A DNA stretch of 64,000 bases, from assembly GCF_000226095.1 (NCBI RefSeq), contig NC_016476.1, forward strand, positions 372,001 through 436,000, written 5' to 3'. This document shows positions 24,501 through 35,849 of this stretch, piece by piece. The notes under the pieces are model-generated. The model did no database searches. It worked only from the letters and a program-made list of their open reading frames with translations, and had not been told where the DNA came from. The first letter of the stretch is position 1. Each line of letters opens with the position of its first letter. This stretch comes from Thermothelomyces thermophilus ATCC 42464 (taxonomy: Eukaryota > Ascomycota > Sordariomycetes > Sordariales > Chaetomiaceae). The position numbers were made by a program, and so were the translations under genes.

Positions 24501-26849
24501 TACGCTATTAAGTATCTTAATTAAGCATAAGATCAGCTCTTGCCCTACTTGCTCCACTAGTCCGTTAGGCTCGTAGGTATATAAAGGTAAGAGTTCAAGA
24601 TTAATACCGCTTTCTATAGCCTAAGTCTGGTAGCATGTCGGTACGTACCCTGCTAAACTAATCATTATAGTATTATTATCCTGCTTAATCTTATAGATAG
24701 CGAGCCTATATTAGCGTCTTACCTAGCTCTCGAAGTTCTAGATAATTCCTATAATCTAGTCTAGCGACTTTGTCATTAGGAGGAAAGGGAAGAGCTTCTT
24801 ACTATACTTATTAATAATTATAAGCAGCTATTGTAATCTATTAATTGCTTTAGGATAGTTAAATAGATCCTAGGCTACTCGTTAGAACAGGTATATAGAC
24901 TTCTACTTAGGTAGTGTTTTCCTAGAGATGACCTTGCTTATATAAGTATAAGTATAGCTCTCGTACTTAATACGTACTATCCCCTTAATATAGACATTTT
25001 TAACGTTATTAATGAGCGCTTTTAACGCTTCTAGTCTAAGGTAGCTAGCTCTCAAGTGCCAAAGATCCTTAGTGTCCTTTCTTATAGTAGGTAACGCTCG
25101 TGTCCGGGACCTTCCATTATATATAGTAAATACGTTCTATAAGGATATATGAATGTTTATAATACCTGCTTTACTAATTAAGATATAGTCTAGGAAGCTT
25201 AAGTAATAGGAAAGTGGCTTATATTTAAGGAAGGTAAGATTATACTTATATTCTAACTTACAAAGGATAATATTATTTTCTAGTGTTCCGAAACGTAATA
25301 AGCAATCTAAGCTATAGTACTAAGCGCCTACCTTAAGTAACAGAGCTTCTAAGATAATATTAATATAGAATCCTTTGATAATAGCGATATCCTTAAGCGT
25401 TAGGCTCTTAGTATACGGTCTATATAGTCTATCTAGAATATTCTTAATTACCTAAGTGCCCTTCCTACTAATAGGAAAGGTCGTTATACCTACTTTAATA
25501 AACTTAGGATCTTCTACCTTAACAAACGTTCTAGGTAATAGGAATTTCTTATTATTAACTAAGTAGGTTATATTATATAAGTCTAGTAAAGTACTTTCCA
25601 AAAGAGGATAACGTTATAGAGCAATTATACTAAATACCTTATAGTAAGTCAAGAGCTTATTAAGTAGTTAAAGGCTAATAATTAATATATTAAGAGAACT
25701 AGGGTATCTTACCCCTAACTACCTAGAATAGAATAGCTCCCCCTACTTAATAATAAGTTAGCTTTTTAATCTAGCCTACTTCAGCTTATCAAGCTCCTAG
25801 CAAATCCCCTTACACTCCTTATTAGAAAGGTACAAGCGTTATTCGTTACCGTAGATAGCTTACTTAAGTATATAGTAGTCTACTAGATCCTATAGATATC
25901 TTAGACGCTCATAAGGACATCTCGTATTACGCTGCTAACCACTATAAGAGTCTCTATACAAGTCTCTGCCTCTCTCCTTACCACTCTTCTAAGCTATAGG
26001 AAGTATTAGTATATAAGTTATTAAGAAGATTCTATACTTCTAAGAGACTCCTGGTTACGTATCATTATTAATTAGGATCTTAGCTATCGTAATAAGGGTA
26101 CTAAGCTCCGGAAGTGGCTATCCTATATTATTAGTAAGCTCGATTTCTATCCTCTTATTCGCTACCTAGGTTAGTAGAATATATATAGCGATAGCGTCAA
26201 GAAAGGTATAAAGTCCTTATACGCCCTATACTTCTAGGATATCGTATTAGATAGCTTGCTAGAAGGCGACATTAAAGTCACAAATCTAGCGCTATAGATT
26301 AACTCCTAAACGCTTAGCTATATTAAGACTAGTTATATATTATATAGCAACTATTATATAGAGCGTTATAATAGATAGTATAAGTATAGAGTAAAGCGCC
26401 TAGATAATCCCCCTAATAAGGTTAATATCCTTCTTCCTATATACTTTCATAGCTTTGTAAAGTTTAAGATCCATAGTATATACTAGCTAGCGTTATAGCT
26501 ATCCTATCTGCTTACTAATATCTACGGTATACGTGATATCCTTGTAAAAGGAGTCTTATAGTTATACAAATTTGGCTACGATAGCTACATTAGAAGGCAT
26601 TAAATCTATAGACATCAAGGGCAATAATCCTTTTATAAGTTGCTCCTAGGAAGCTAGGATAAGGTTGTCTCTAGCTTGCTTACAGGTTAGGCGCTATAGA
26701 ACTTCCAGATCTAGCTCGCGATTACCGTCGGGGTTGACGAATGCCTATATACTAGCGAATTTAGCCTATGACTATAGTTCGATATACTACAAGTTCTAGG
26801 AACTAGGCCCTATAAGGCGCGTAGAAGTCTCGACTAGGATCTTGGACAT
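21540..26849 (-). pseudogene. C1 copia gag-pol, RIP-degraded
   Basis: The gag start at 26849 reads MSKILVETSTRLIGP. Integrase features (LWHLRASYL near 25040 followed by a Cys-type knuckle) lie at about 25100-24300. The RT active site at 22529-22540 reads YINN, where C4 still has YIDD; both Asp codons show G-to-A changes. The RNase H region is at about 22000-21540. The order gag-INT-RT-RH is the copia order and fixes the minus-strand orientation. Stops are dense; the copy is inactive. Confidence 0.85.
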
Positions 26850-26967
26850 GATAGACGTGTCGTCGAAAGCGTATTAAAGCAGGGTAAGAGAGTTCGTAAT
26901 AGAAGAAGCTACCACTGATATTAAAGATACGTCGGCAGAGGAGTAGTCAAGGCGCCGGGCTTATAAC

Positions 26968-27177
26968 TGCCGAACGTAGTGGGAGCTCTGGGAGCGTTGA
27001 AAGCAGTCTGTAGTAGGTGGCTGTACGAAGGAGATAGTACCTTATTAAACTATCCATAAAGGAGACAAAAACGACTGATATTTACAGATAAAAGGAACTA
27101 GCTAATGCGTTAAACAGCCTTATATAGCTATGGCAAACGCGTAGCTAATACGCTTAGAAGCTCTATAGCTTCTAATA
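26968..27177 (-). repeat. C1 5' LTR (right)
   Basis: 210 bp, TGCCGAAC to TTCTAATA (terminal CA changed to TA). Followed by the target duplication ACTAG and the rest of the G0 LTR. Confidence 0.9.
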
Positions 27178-27366
27178 ACTAGTAATAGTAACCCTCTTAT
27201 AATATAGTACTTATACTAAGTATCGTTAAATACTATGTGAGATAACTCTAGCGTTATTATGAACCCTTTGGCTTTACCGAATCCCTTAGACGACTTGTAT
27301 GCTTGTTCCGCTTAATCTACCTTTGTCTAAACCCTTTTAGAAGAAGTCTAAGTTAGGTTTGTCATA
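27178..27366 (+). repeat. 3' LTR of G0, second part, end of G0
   Basis: Resumes the LTR cut at 12716: sequence matches the second half of the G1 LTR (AACCCTTTGGCTTTACCGAA, then TTAGGTTTGTCATA). It marks the right end of G0. Confidence 0.85.
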
Positions 27367-27544
27367 AAGGATTAGTTCCAAAAACTATAATTTAAGAGGA
27401 ATATAAATAGGTAGCCTGCCGGCCCTAGAACAATTGACCCCCCCTACCCTTATAACTAATGTAAACCTACTTAGAAAGGCCTTTATGATAGTACTACCTC
27501 CCTTAATAACTAGCCTAGTAGTAGGCTACCCTAATATATAGTAA
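27367..27544. other. Unassigned AT-rich stretch between G0 and C3
   Basis: About 180 bp that does not match the other elements in the window by eye. No gene seen. It may be original flank or part of another degraded repeat. Confidence 0.4.
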
Positions 27545-28358
27545 CTATAGGTATAATAGTAATAATAAGAGCTAATATTAGAATGATTATAACATTTATT
27601 AAAAGAATGTCTTACTAGAGCTAACTATATATATATTCTATAGGGTACCTTATAAAGCTTGCTAGCTTTAATATTATTATATTTAGTTAGCTTAAATGAT
27701 CTTAATATAACTAGCAAAGCGCTAGAAAACTATAAAACTAGTAATAAAATTAATCGAATAAAGGTAATAAGAACATTTATAGTATAGAAGCTTTAATATA
27801 CTTATACTTTCAAGGCATTATAGGAATAGGAATTAACCTACTAATAGTTATAATACTTATAATAGGTATACCTAATAAGTTATCCATTAATTTAAGCATA
27901 GGAAGCATTATCCTATTATTACTATAATTAAAACTAGAGATATTATTACTACTATAGTTATAATAGCTATATTTAATCTATAGCTTCAAAGGAATCGCTT
28001 TACTATACTTAACTCTTTTAGACTTCCGAATATGGAAGGTAGGCCCCTAAAGGAGCTATCAAGGTAAGAACAACAAAGGACATAATACTAAGAACAGTAT
28101 TACTACAAAGTATAGTTAAATAACTATCGCGTTCAACTAGGGGGTGTATCAGAAGCTATAAAGCTTCTAAGAGTATTAGCCACATATATACCATAGCTAT
28201 ATAAGGCTATTTAACGCATTGGCCAGTTCCTTTATCTATAAATATTAGTCGTTTTGTCTCCTTTGTAGATAGTTTTAACAAGGCACTCTTTTCCTTTGTA
28301 TAGCCACCTACTGTAGACTGCTTTCAATGCTCCTAGAAGCTTATCACTGCGTTCGGCA
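27545..28358 (+). mobile_element. Truncated Ty1/copia copy C3 (3' end only)
   Basis: Reverse complement of the 12717-13545 region of C1: an LTR at 28147-28358 (212 bp) and about 600 bp of the adjoining 3' internal region, preceded by the purine tract AGGGGG. The rest of the element is absent; similarity stops near 27545. On the minus strand the start of the antisense accessory frame is visible at 27887 (MDNLLGIP). Heavily RIPed. Confidence 0.8.
28147..28358 (+). repeat. C3 LTR at the edge of the gene island
   Basis: 212 bp, inverted relative to the LTRs of C1 and C4. The terminus GTTCGGCA abuts unique GC-rich DNA at 28359. Confidence 0.88.
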
Positions 28359-28726
28359 GGGTCCGACTTAAGTGAAGGACAGAACACGAAACATCATGGA
28401 ATTAGAGAAGGAAGATGGAGAAAAAGGATCAAAGCAATTGTAACATAATTATCAAACACATATCAAACAATAAACTATAGTACTACTAACCGTTCTATAT
28501 ATTAGGTGCAATTTGTTAGTGTTAATGAGGGCACCTTGTATCTTGACCCTTGACTTCGCAGCATAGCCTATCAACGAGTCGTTTACAATTCACGGGATGA
28601 TTATACTATTCAGGCTTTAATTATGTTTTTCTACATTTGCTTCCCGACAACTTCCGTTGCAGGGCAACCATTTCATCGCCCCGTGTTCCCCGACCTCTAA
28701 CAGAGCCGATTGATTAATTAATTAGC
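28359..28726. other. Transition region, 3' flank of the Nudix gene
   Basis: Intermediate base composition, no repeat and no recognisable gene. Probably contains the 3' UTR and terminator of the Nudix gene. Confidence 0.5.
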
Positions 28727-30263
28727 TCATAACTTCGCCACCTCCCCGTCCGCGTCCCCCTCCTCCCTCTCCTCCTTCAGCACCTCCTCCCTGTCGCGGA
28801 CCTCCACGTTCCGGGGCCCTTCCTTCCGGAAGTCGACCAGCACCACCCTCTCCCAGTCGCCGCCCCGCCTGCTCCCCCGGAGCTCCGGCCCGGGCTTGTC
28901 CAGCCCCAGCACCGCCCGGCCGTCCCGCCGGCGCACGAACAGGACCGCCGGGCTGATGGCTTTCTCCGACCACGGGATCATGCGCGTCCCCGCCCGGTCG
29001 GCCACCGCCGAGGTCGGGGTGCGCCGCAGGAAGGCGAGCAGGGCGGCGCGCTGGGCGCCGTAGTCGTTCTGGTTATTGTCGTTAGATCCGGGCGAGCAGA
29101 ACTGGGAGACGAGGTGGAGCAGGTAGGACTGGGGCGGGAAGAGGATGATGTCGCCGGCCCGGGCCCGCGCCAGCCAGGCGCCCGCGTCGTCAAAGGCGGC
29201 CGCCGTGTGCTCGACGCCGCCGTCGTGGGTCGGCGTTGGGATCAGGGCGGGCCTGTGCTGCCGAAGCAGGAGGTCGTGGCTGGTGGCTGTTGTTTCACCG
29301 CCGGCGCCGCTGCTGGGTGGGGGTGGGGGGAGGTCGAGCGGAAGCATGTAGAGGTACATCTGCGTGGTGAAGCGCTTCGGAGGCCCCGGGGGGGTGATCC
29401 AGCGGGTAAAGGGGACGAGGTTTTCTAGGCGAGGGCGGGGTGTGTCAGTGTTGGCTCCAAAGGGCACCACCCTCTTTCTTCAGGAACAGGGTTGGAGGCG
29501 GCGGCGGCATACCCACGTCTGGCTCACCACCCTGGCTTGCCAACCACTCGGTGAACCTGACGGTGTTTCCGTGGATCTGCTTCCTCCCTTCTTCTAGAAC
29601 ATGGGCCGGCAGGTGGAGGAGGCACTGATCCCGGCCTCGGCCCTGCTTCTTGGCGAGCAGGATACCGCTCTCCTCAAAGGTCTCACGAATGGCTGCCAGT
29701 CGATACGCCGGGCCGTCCTCGTGGATCGCTGGGTCATCCAGCGGCGGGAGCGGGCCGTCGTGGAAGGAAGAGACGTTGCCCCCGGGAAAGACATGCGCCG
29801 ACGCGAAGGAGGTGGAGGTCTGCACCCGGTGAAGGAGCAGGACCTGGTTGGTGGGTGAGAGGAGAATTATGCTGATGGTGTATTAGCGGATTGGGAACGG
29901 TTTCCCCTCATGGCGATCAGCGACTATTACATGCCTCGAACTGGGCCGCAGTGGTGCTGCTGGCTTCTCTGCCTTCCTCTCCTTTCCCTCTGCCTTCCCC
30001 TGATCGATAGGCATTGCAACAAATGACCGTGTATTTCGAGCGGGCGGTGTCGTGGCTGAACCGCGGGTTCCGCTTCTGATATTGCTGGGGTTTGAATTCG
30101 AAAGACGGGAGCGTGTTATCGCATGCACCAAAGTTGTGGTGGATGAAAAGGGGCGACTGTTTGCCAGCTGAAGATGGCCGCAGCGATTTGACACCACAAA
30201 CTGTGATCGCCGTCTGGTGAAGAGGGCGATGCACCTGGATGGCAATGAGTTCAAGGTGTTCAT
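28727..30263 (-). CDS. Nudix hydrolase (NUDT19-like), probable mitochondrial
   Basis: Three exons (30263-29935, 29871-29513, 29424-28727) give 461 residues. The Nudix region begins at the exon 1/2 junction with LLSPTNQVLLLHRV, then FPGGNV and REtfEEsGI; there is an insertion between the Gly and REXXEE halves of the box, as in NUDT19-type CoA diphosphatases. The C-terminal part (PWSEKAISP, LDKPGPELRG) is typical of fungal homologues. The first ~80 residues are Arg/Ser-rich with RPFSS and look like a mitochondrial presequence; an internal ATG at 30014 could give a shorter cytosolic form. The 88-bp second intron is GT-AG with a CTGAC branch site; the first is 63 bp and appears to use a GC donor. 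Exact substrate not determinable. Confidence 0.85.
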
Positions 30264-30688
30264 CCTGTACCACCCCCCCTCACACTAGCACACGGGTTAC
30301 CCACGGGTTTTGTGAAGCGGAGGGACTCCAAATCCGGCAGCGCAGCCTTGCAGCTGAGCCGAGGTTCGGTTTGTCACACCCTACGAGGTAGCAAGGTTAG
30401 TCCGTTTCTCCGCCCCGCCCCACTCGGCGCCGATCTAAGATCTGGGGAAACGGAGGACAATGGCGGGTAGGACAAGGATACGGATACAGCGTGACGTGAC
30501 GGATTGATGGAGAATAGTACTGCAGGTTATTAGTATGACAAGAAAAAGAGCTTGCTCGTGTGGTGGCCAATGTTTTCATCAGAAGCGTCACCCTTGCTGC
30601 CGCTTAATAATATCCCAAGCTTCTTTCCGTTCGACCACTCCACGCATTCACGCAGTGCAGCCAGCTGTACCTTGGCCAGGAAAAGTTT
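30264..30688. promoter_or_regulatory. Intergenic region between SLX4 and the Nudix gene
   Basis: About 425 bp separating two genes on the same strand; must hold the SLX4 3' end and the Nudix promoter. No specific motif is called. Confidence 0.4.
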
Positions 30689-33604
30689 TCAAAACCTCTT
30701 CCTCTCCTGCCCTCTCAAATTCACCCGCCAGAGGCAACACACGCTCTTGCTTTCGCACCACTTCTTGACATCGCCAGGAGATACCTCCCCGTCATATCCC
30801 ACTTTGTCTAGCTGCCCCGAGTTCAACCATGCAGTCAGATCCTCCAAAATGATCGGATCGTACATGAGCATCTTTTCGTACCAGCTCGGCTCCTCCGGGT
30901 TTGTCGCTCGTGGCGCATTGACAATCGCTTTGGTAATGTACCGGAAGAGGGACACCTGGTGGCTCGTCGGGCTGGCTATGAGCGACGTCTCGGTATCTTC
31001 AGTCACCGAGAGATCCATTGCTGGCGGTGGCGAGAACGCGTCAGCCCACCTTTCTGGTGACGAACCTGGGGTTGAGCCAAAGGGATCGTCCGAGTCCGAG
31101 TCGGGGATTTCAAGGACCTGTTTTGACGAGGACTTTCCCCCCGGTGTGGATGGAGCAGGGTTGTTTCGCTTCGGCGAGCATCTGGCGTTCTTCGGAGATG
31201 TTGCCGTTCTTACCCCCGGTGCCTGGTTTGAGGAAATTGCACCGTTATCAATCCCTGTCTGGCCCTGTGCACGCTTTTCGACGCGAGCCCCTTCGCTCTC
31301 AGTGTCCCTGACAGAAGCTGGAATATCTCGCCCGGAATTCGCTGGCGAGAATGCTCGTGCTTCTGTAGTATTCGAAACAGACGATGCCGTAGAACTCTTC
31401 CTTGGTCTTCCGCGGGGCCGCTTCATAGGTTGGGGTGCTTCGGTCTCGGCGGCGGCACCAGCTGTAACCGATTTTTTCCCACGGCGAGTACTTGGCGCCG
31501 GCCCTTCAAGACCGGACCTCGGACCCGTAGTGCTCCTTCCAGCCCGGTCCCTGGGCTTGGGAGATGAGCCACTGCCGTTTGTAGATGATGTCGACATGGC
31601 GGCAAAGGTAGCTCTACTTCCAAATGTCGTCTTGTTTTGACTCTCCCAACACTGTTTCAGAATCGCTATCATTGCCGTCCGTTTCTTTACCGCTTTGAAA
31701 CCGTAGGACGCAACCTCCTTGGCAAGACGTGCATCACTGTACATCTCATAGTTCGGTGCTGGGGGCCTCACAGGCTCCTCTTGTCGTGAGCTGTTGGATT
31801 GTGACAGCAGAAGCTCGTCGTATTGTTCCTGGTTACTCGGCGGTGGCCCCAAATCCGATTCTTCTGGAGTAATCTGCGGATGGTTATTCAATGAAGAACT
31901 CCCCTGATCACGTTGCACCACCGCTTGCCGAATGTTGCGTGATGCGGAGGGTGGTGAAGAATTGTGGCGACCGACTGGCGGCGAGCTGCTGAGAGCAAAA
32001 CTGTCATCTGGCAGCTCGACTTCCATGCCGGCCTTTTTATGTGAAAGGACTGAAAGTGCTGGCTCATGATTCGCATATAGATCTTCCGGGGCACTTTTAT
32101 CCAGAAGCAGAGGAGAAGAGCGTGTCAGATCCAGCACATCCACACCCAGGTCACCGTCATCGTAGCGAGCGCCAGCGGCCCAAAGTCCCGCGCCTGGCCT
32201 TTTGCGCCCGGCGAGCTTGCTGTTCACAGGCTTAGGGCTGGGGCTGAGATCCGAGCCACTATCAGCTTGATTTGACACTTGCATAGCCTCGTGCAGCGCC
32301 CGGAGAAGTACGGGGTCGTCTTCGGTGGCCAACTGGCTCGCTGTCCCAAACACGAAGTCTTGGTTGGCCACTTGTCGCATAGCACTGGTCGGGGAGAGAA
32401 GGATAGGTTTGGGAGGCTGCTCTTTTCTCTTGCCAGCCTTTGCCTTGGTACCTCTCGAGGCTTTCGGTTTGGCACTTGCATCTTTCGGCGCGATTGTTGC
32501 CTGCTCTTTGGGTGATTCAAGGTAGGTAAACAAAGAACCCGTGCGCGTCTCCGCAGAAGGGACACTCTGCTTCTCTGACGGACGGTAAGCCGCTGTCGCC
32601 AGGTCCGTGATCGTCCGGGGTCTCTTTTTTGGTGCTTTCGGCTTTGTGGGGGAGGCGTCTGGTGATTTTTGCTTGTTCCCTATTGAGGCCATTTCGATGA
32701 TTTTTCGTTTTCCAAGGACCTCGGTATCCGGAAGGGGCAATGTGACTTTGACATGCGTGGCAGGGTCCGCAACGAATCCATACGTTTCTTGGAGCGTTTC
32801 GAAGATATTGTCCTGCGAAGACTGTGGTTCCTTCGTCGTGGAAGAGTCGGCTGAACAGTAACTTCGCACACTCTCACGAGGAGGCGTCCAATCCCTCTTC
32901 CGCCTCATCGCGGGCTCAAGCATGACCGATTCATCTTCAATCGGATCCGCAATCAACTCGGGTAGAGGCTTCGGCGCAGAACCCTGAGGAGCAAAATGTC
33001 GGCTGACGGTCTCGGTCCTCTTTTTGGGTCGCCGTTCCTTTACTGTCGTCCTGACTCTGGACTTCGGTAGCGTGTTTTCCGCCTCGGCTGAACCTTGGAC
33101 TGGACTTAACCCCCCCCCAGGCTGCGGATGAACCTCGTCGACTGACACAATTGTCCTGGGCTCCGCTGCCACTTCCCGGGATCCAGGTCTTGCGCTCCTC
33201 CTCCCCTTTGTGACAATCCCCGTTTCATTCAGTTTTTCGTTCGCCTCTTTCGATTCGAGGTTCGTGCCTTGCGCATTGGGTTCTGGCGGTCGCTCGGTCG
33301 GAGGATTGCGGGCGTGTGACTTCGTAACTGTCACGCCCGACACAACCTGTGTCTTGCGCGGACTCGTGCGCTCCGATTGAGAAGCATGCGACGACTTCAA
33401 CTGGCTTGCGGCGCTGGTGAATGTGACGGGCGCATCGTAAGGGGTTAGGGCGGCATTGCTGCCACTTCGCAATGGGGGCTTCTTGGTCGCTTTCGGCAGA
33501 AGGTCACAAATCGATGGAAAATCGGGGGATGAGGAAATAATAACGACAGAATCTTCGTGAGCCATTTCGATTGGAGAAGAAAAAACCAGGCCACCAGTAC
33601 CCAT
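30689..33604 (-). CDS. SLX4: Structure-specific endonuclease subunit SLX4
   Basis: A single uninterrupted 971-codon frame. SLX4 is the scaffold and regulatory subunit of the SLX1-SLX4 nuclease, which cuts branched DNA during recombination and replication-fork repair in the nucleus. Seen here: a hydrophobic SUMO-interaction-like patch near residues 19-26 (SVVIISSS), long Ser/Pro/Lys-rich disordered stretches, a conserved fungal block around residue 414 (DFVFGTASQLA), a block at about 617-660 (MYSDARLAKEVASYGFK), and at about 917-971 the conserved SLX1-binding C-terminal domain (LEDLTAWLN, then KKWCESKSVCCLWR). A second ATG at 33565 (MAHEDSVV) may be the true start, since the preceding 13 residues are not characteristic. 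The gene lies divergently to eS21. Confidence 0.9.
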   Translation of the reverse strand: MGTGGLVFSSPIEMAHEDSVVIISSSPDFPSICDLLPKATKKPPLRSGSNAALTPYDAPVTFTSAASQLKSSHASQSERTSPRKTQVVSGVTVTKSHARNPPTERPPEPNAQGTNLESKEANEKLNETGIVTKGRRSARPGSREVAAEPRTIVSVDEVHPQPGGGLSPVQGSAEAENTLPKSRVRTTVKERRPKKRTETVSRHFAPQGSAPKPLPELIADPIEDESVMLEPAMRRKRDWTPPRESVRSYCSADSSTTKEPQSSQDNIFETLQETYGFVADPATHVKVTLPLPDTEVLGKRKIIEMASIGNKQKSPDASPTKPKAPKKRPRTITDLATAAYRPSEKQSVPSAETRTGSLFTYLESPKEQATIAPKDASAKPKASRGTKAKAGKRKEQPPKPILLSPTSAMRQVANQDFVFGTASQLATEDDPVLLRALHEAMQVSNQADSGSDLSPSPKPVNSKLAGRKRPGAGLWAAGARYDDGDLGVDVLDLTRSSPLLLDKSAPEDLYANHEPALSVLSHKKAGMEVELPDDSFALSSSPPVGRHNSSPPSASRNIRQAVVQRDQGSSSLNNHPQITPEESDLGPPPSNQEQYDELLLSQSNSSRQEEPVRPPAPNYEMYSDARLAKEVASYGFKAVKKRTAMIAILKQCWESQNKTTFGSRATFAAMSTSSTNGSGSSPKPRDRAGRSTTGPRSGLEGPAPSTRRGKKSVTAGAAAETEAPQPMKRPRGRPRKSSTASSVSNTTEARAFSPANSGRDIPASVRDTESEGARVEKRAQGQTGIDNGAISSNQAPGVRTATSPKNARCSPKRNNPAPSTPGGKSSSKQVLEIPDSDSDDPFGSTPGSSPERWADAFSPPPAMDLSVTEDTETSLIASPTSHQVSLFRYITKAIVNAPRATNPEEPSWYEKMLMYDPIILEDLTAWLNSGQLDKVGYDGEVSPGDVKKWCESKSVCCLWRVNLRGQERKRF

Positions 33605-34080
33605 GCGCGATCTGCCCAGCAGAAACGCCCCCGTGCGCCCAGCGCGTCTGACCGTCGCGGAAACTGACTTCAGGGGCGACAGCTTCGGGAACTACTGCTA
33701 AAAGTGGAGCTTGTGTTATTATCGATTGGCTGTACTCTTCAACACTGCAAAGGCCTCTCCTTCAAGTTGGTCTTTGTGGATTGGTTACTTTGCATGTTGG
33801 CTGCAATGTCAACAAACGACCGGAGCAACTCGGAGGCGGGACAGTGTTTGGCAGGATAAGGTGGGGCCCGCCCTTCCACGAACGCCTCGCGCCGTCAGCT
33901 GACTTGTGCTTCGATATCAGTGGGGTGATTCTGGCCCGTGCACTTGCCCAGCCCACAGCACCCACCAAATCAGCAAAACTGGTCGAAATTCAAGACGCTT
34001 GAAATTCCTTAGCCCTGATCTCCGGCACCGCAACGAATCCCCGAACCGTCACTTCGCAGCACCCATAACAAGCCGCAAAG
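33605..34080. promoter_or_regulatory. Divergent promoter region, SLX4 and eS21
   Basis: 476 bp between the divergent starts of SLX4 (-) and the ribosomal protein gene (+). It should carry both promoters and 5' UTRs. No TATA box or factor site is called with confidence. Confidence 0.5.
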
Positions 34081-34417
34081 ATGGAGAACGACCGTGGCGA
34101 AATCGTCGACCTGTAAGCCGATCCTGCTTACCATCAGTTCGCTCGAGCGCCGCCTGCAGACTCGCTGACAGTAGCCTCCCTCCAGTTACGTCCCTCGCAA
34201 GTGCTCTGCGACGGGCAGGATCATCCGGGCCAAGGACCACGGCTCTTGCCAGATTACCGTCGCCAAGGTGGACGAGAACGGCCGTGCCATTCAGGGCGAG
34301 AACATCATCTACGCCCTCTCGGGCTTCGTCCGTGCCATGGGTGAGAGCGACGACTCCCTGAACCGTCTCGCCCAGCGTGACGGTCTCCTCAAGAACGTCT
34401 GGAGCGCCCAGCGGTAG
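34081..34417 (+). CDS. RPS21: 40S ribosomal protein eS21 (S21)
   Basis: Two exons, 34081-34112 and 34186-34417, encode 87 residues, the usual fungal length. eS21 is a small-subunit protein. The protein starts [17 protein letters not shown] and ends [18 protein letters not shown], matching the family along its whole length. The 73-bp intron (34113-34185) interrupts codon 11, with a GTAAGC donor, a CTGAC branch site and a CCAG acceptor. Introns near the start codon are usual for fungal ribosomal protein genes. The start is fixed by the conserved MEND N-terminus. Confidence 0.96.
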
Positions 34418-35744
34418 ATTACGCATGTTAGATGTTTGGAGGAGAAGATGGTACGTTCGGCTCTGCTCTGTGGCTTCCTCGACCGACAAGACCGCTGACG
34501 CGAGCCAGATGTGCGTTTTAACGACCGGCGCCTCGACATGATTTAGACGGAGGACAGTGCGATGACGGCTGGGCATGGATCTGGGGCTTCTTTCTCGCGG
34601 ATACGTCTTGACCGGTTACTCGATGGCGTCAACGGACATTGTCTCTCGGAACAAATAAACTAGCATCGTGATCACCCTTTCGGCGCCGCCCGGTTTTCTC
34701 TCCCTTCTCTCGCCCGAACCTGATGACGACGACCGGCTAGCAAAGTCTCCCCTGATCTATCCCCGGTATCTGGGGAGGTTGGAGTTACCTCGATAGCTCC
34801 CGTGCCGTAGATTGAGCTCGCAGGCCTCGAAAAAGCCGTGATGACAAAGTGGCTCGTCATGGTACAGATACGGGTCTGACACGTCAAGCATCTGCCTCTT
34901 TCTTCACGTTTTCCCACGTCCTTCGATCAACACTTAGCATACACCTTTCTATAAACTTGTTCCCGCAAGTGCGCGCTCGCGCGTCCGATTTCTTCGCCAA
35001 AAATTGTCGTAGTGTTCCCGCAAAATTATTGCAGACTGTTCCGATTGTCGTAGTAGAGCTCGCCTTGATCTGGAACGCGGTGGCAAATTAAGACCTCGTT
35101 GCCTTTGGTCCACTGGTTGATCTGAATTGCCGTTTCCACTTCCTTTGGGCCTCTGTATTCAAGCCGACCTTTGTGCAATCTCAGGATTTCGCAACATATA
35201 AATTAGACCTTAGACGCTTGGCGTTAGACAACAGCATCTCGTGAAAACGTGGCCACCGAGGTGGAAATGGTGAATCTTGGCGTGGGATATGACTGCTCTG
35301 CACTACTAATAAGGGCCAAGGCTTGAGTAGGTGGTTCAAAGTTTCCTGTTCGCATTGGTTCCCTTACACAACCCCAGTGACTTTCTATCCCGCTGATTCA
35401 GGGAGGGGCGGCTCCTAGGAGCGATCACGTAGGTGCACATGTTACCTTCCCATTTAAGCCGTGACCTTTCGACCTTTATAGCCGGATACTTTCTTCAATT
35501 TCTTAACACGCTCTCTCAAGTTCATCACAACATATCGAAGGAGACCGGCTGCCCCTCCCCACTCCCTTTCCCCAAACTTGCTTTCTGCTTAATTAATATC
35601 CACAACCATCGCAGAAACAAGATAGCAAGCGGCATCAAGTCAGAGTGGGGACCGCCACCCTCCCACCTCCGTCCAATGGAATGACGTGTCTAGGCCTCTC
35701 CCTTTCTAAATAAGGCATCATTACAAGCCGAATAACCAATTAAA
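34418..35744. other. Intergenic, no gene seen
   Basis: Contains the eS21 3' UTR. The short open frames here lack codon bias, introns or recognisable similarity. Confidence 0.5.
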
Positions 35745-35831
35745 AGCCCCTTGGCGCAATTGGCCGCGCGTCTGACTTCTATTTAAAATTAGAGGTATCA
35801 GAAGGTTGTGGGTTCGAGCCCCACAGGGGCT
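35745..35831 (+). tRNA. tRNA-Arg (anticodon UCU) with a 15-nt intron
   Basis: Acceptor arms AGCCCCT and AGGGGCT pair perfectly. The D stem is GCGC/GCGC, the anticodon stem TCTGA/TCAGA with loop reading C-T-TCT-A, and the T arm GTGGG-TTCGAGC-CCCAC. A 15-nt intron (35782-35796) sits directly after position 37, the canonical place. Internal promoter boxes are present (GGCGCAATTGG and GGTTCGAGCCC). The anticodon stem and loop match the common fungal tRNA-Arg(UCU). Confidence 0.93.
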
Positions 35832-35844
35832 GTTTAGAATTCCC

Positions 35845-35849
35845 TTTTT
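35845..35849 (+). terminator. RNA polymerase III T-tract terminator
   Basis: TTTTT run 14 nt downstream of the tRNA 3' end. Confidence 0.75.

Larger units (their letters stand above)
12717..27177 (-). mobile_element. Ty1/copia element C1 (contains nested G2)
   Basis: Bounded by two 210-bp LTRs (12717-12926 and 26968-27177) that begin TGCCGAAC, and flanked by ACTAG on both sides. gag-pol is on the minus strand: gag start near 26849, integrase about 25100-24300, RT about 23400-22200 and RNase H about 22000-21540. A purine-rich tract (AGAGGGTA on the minus strand) abuts the left LTR, confirming that the left LTR is the 3' one. After removing G2 and its duplicated site the element is about 7.0 kb. 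It is heavily RIPed. Confidence 0.88.

Noticed and set aside
30552-31640. 362-codon open frame opposite to SLX4
   Set aside because: It lies entirely within the conserved SLX4 coding region; GC-rich codon use creates open antisense frames. No independent motif or splice support.
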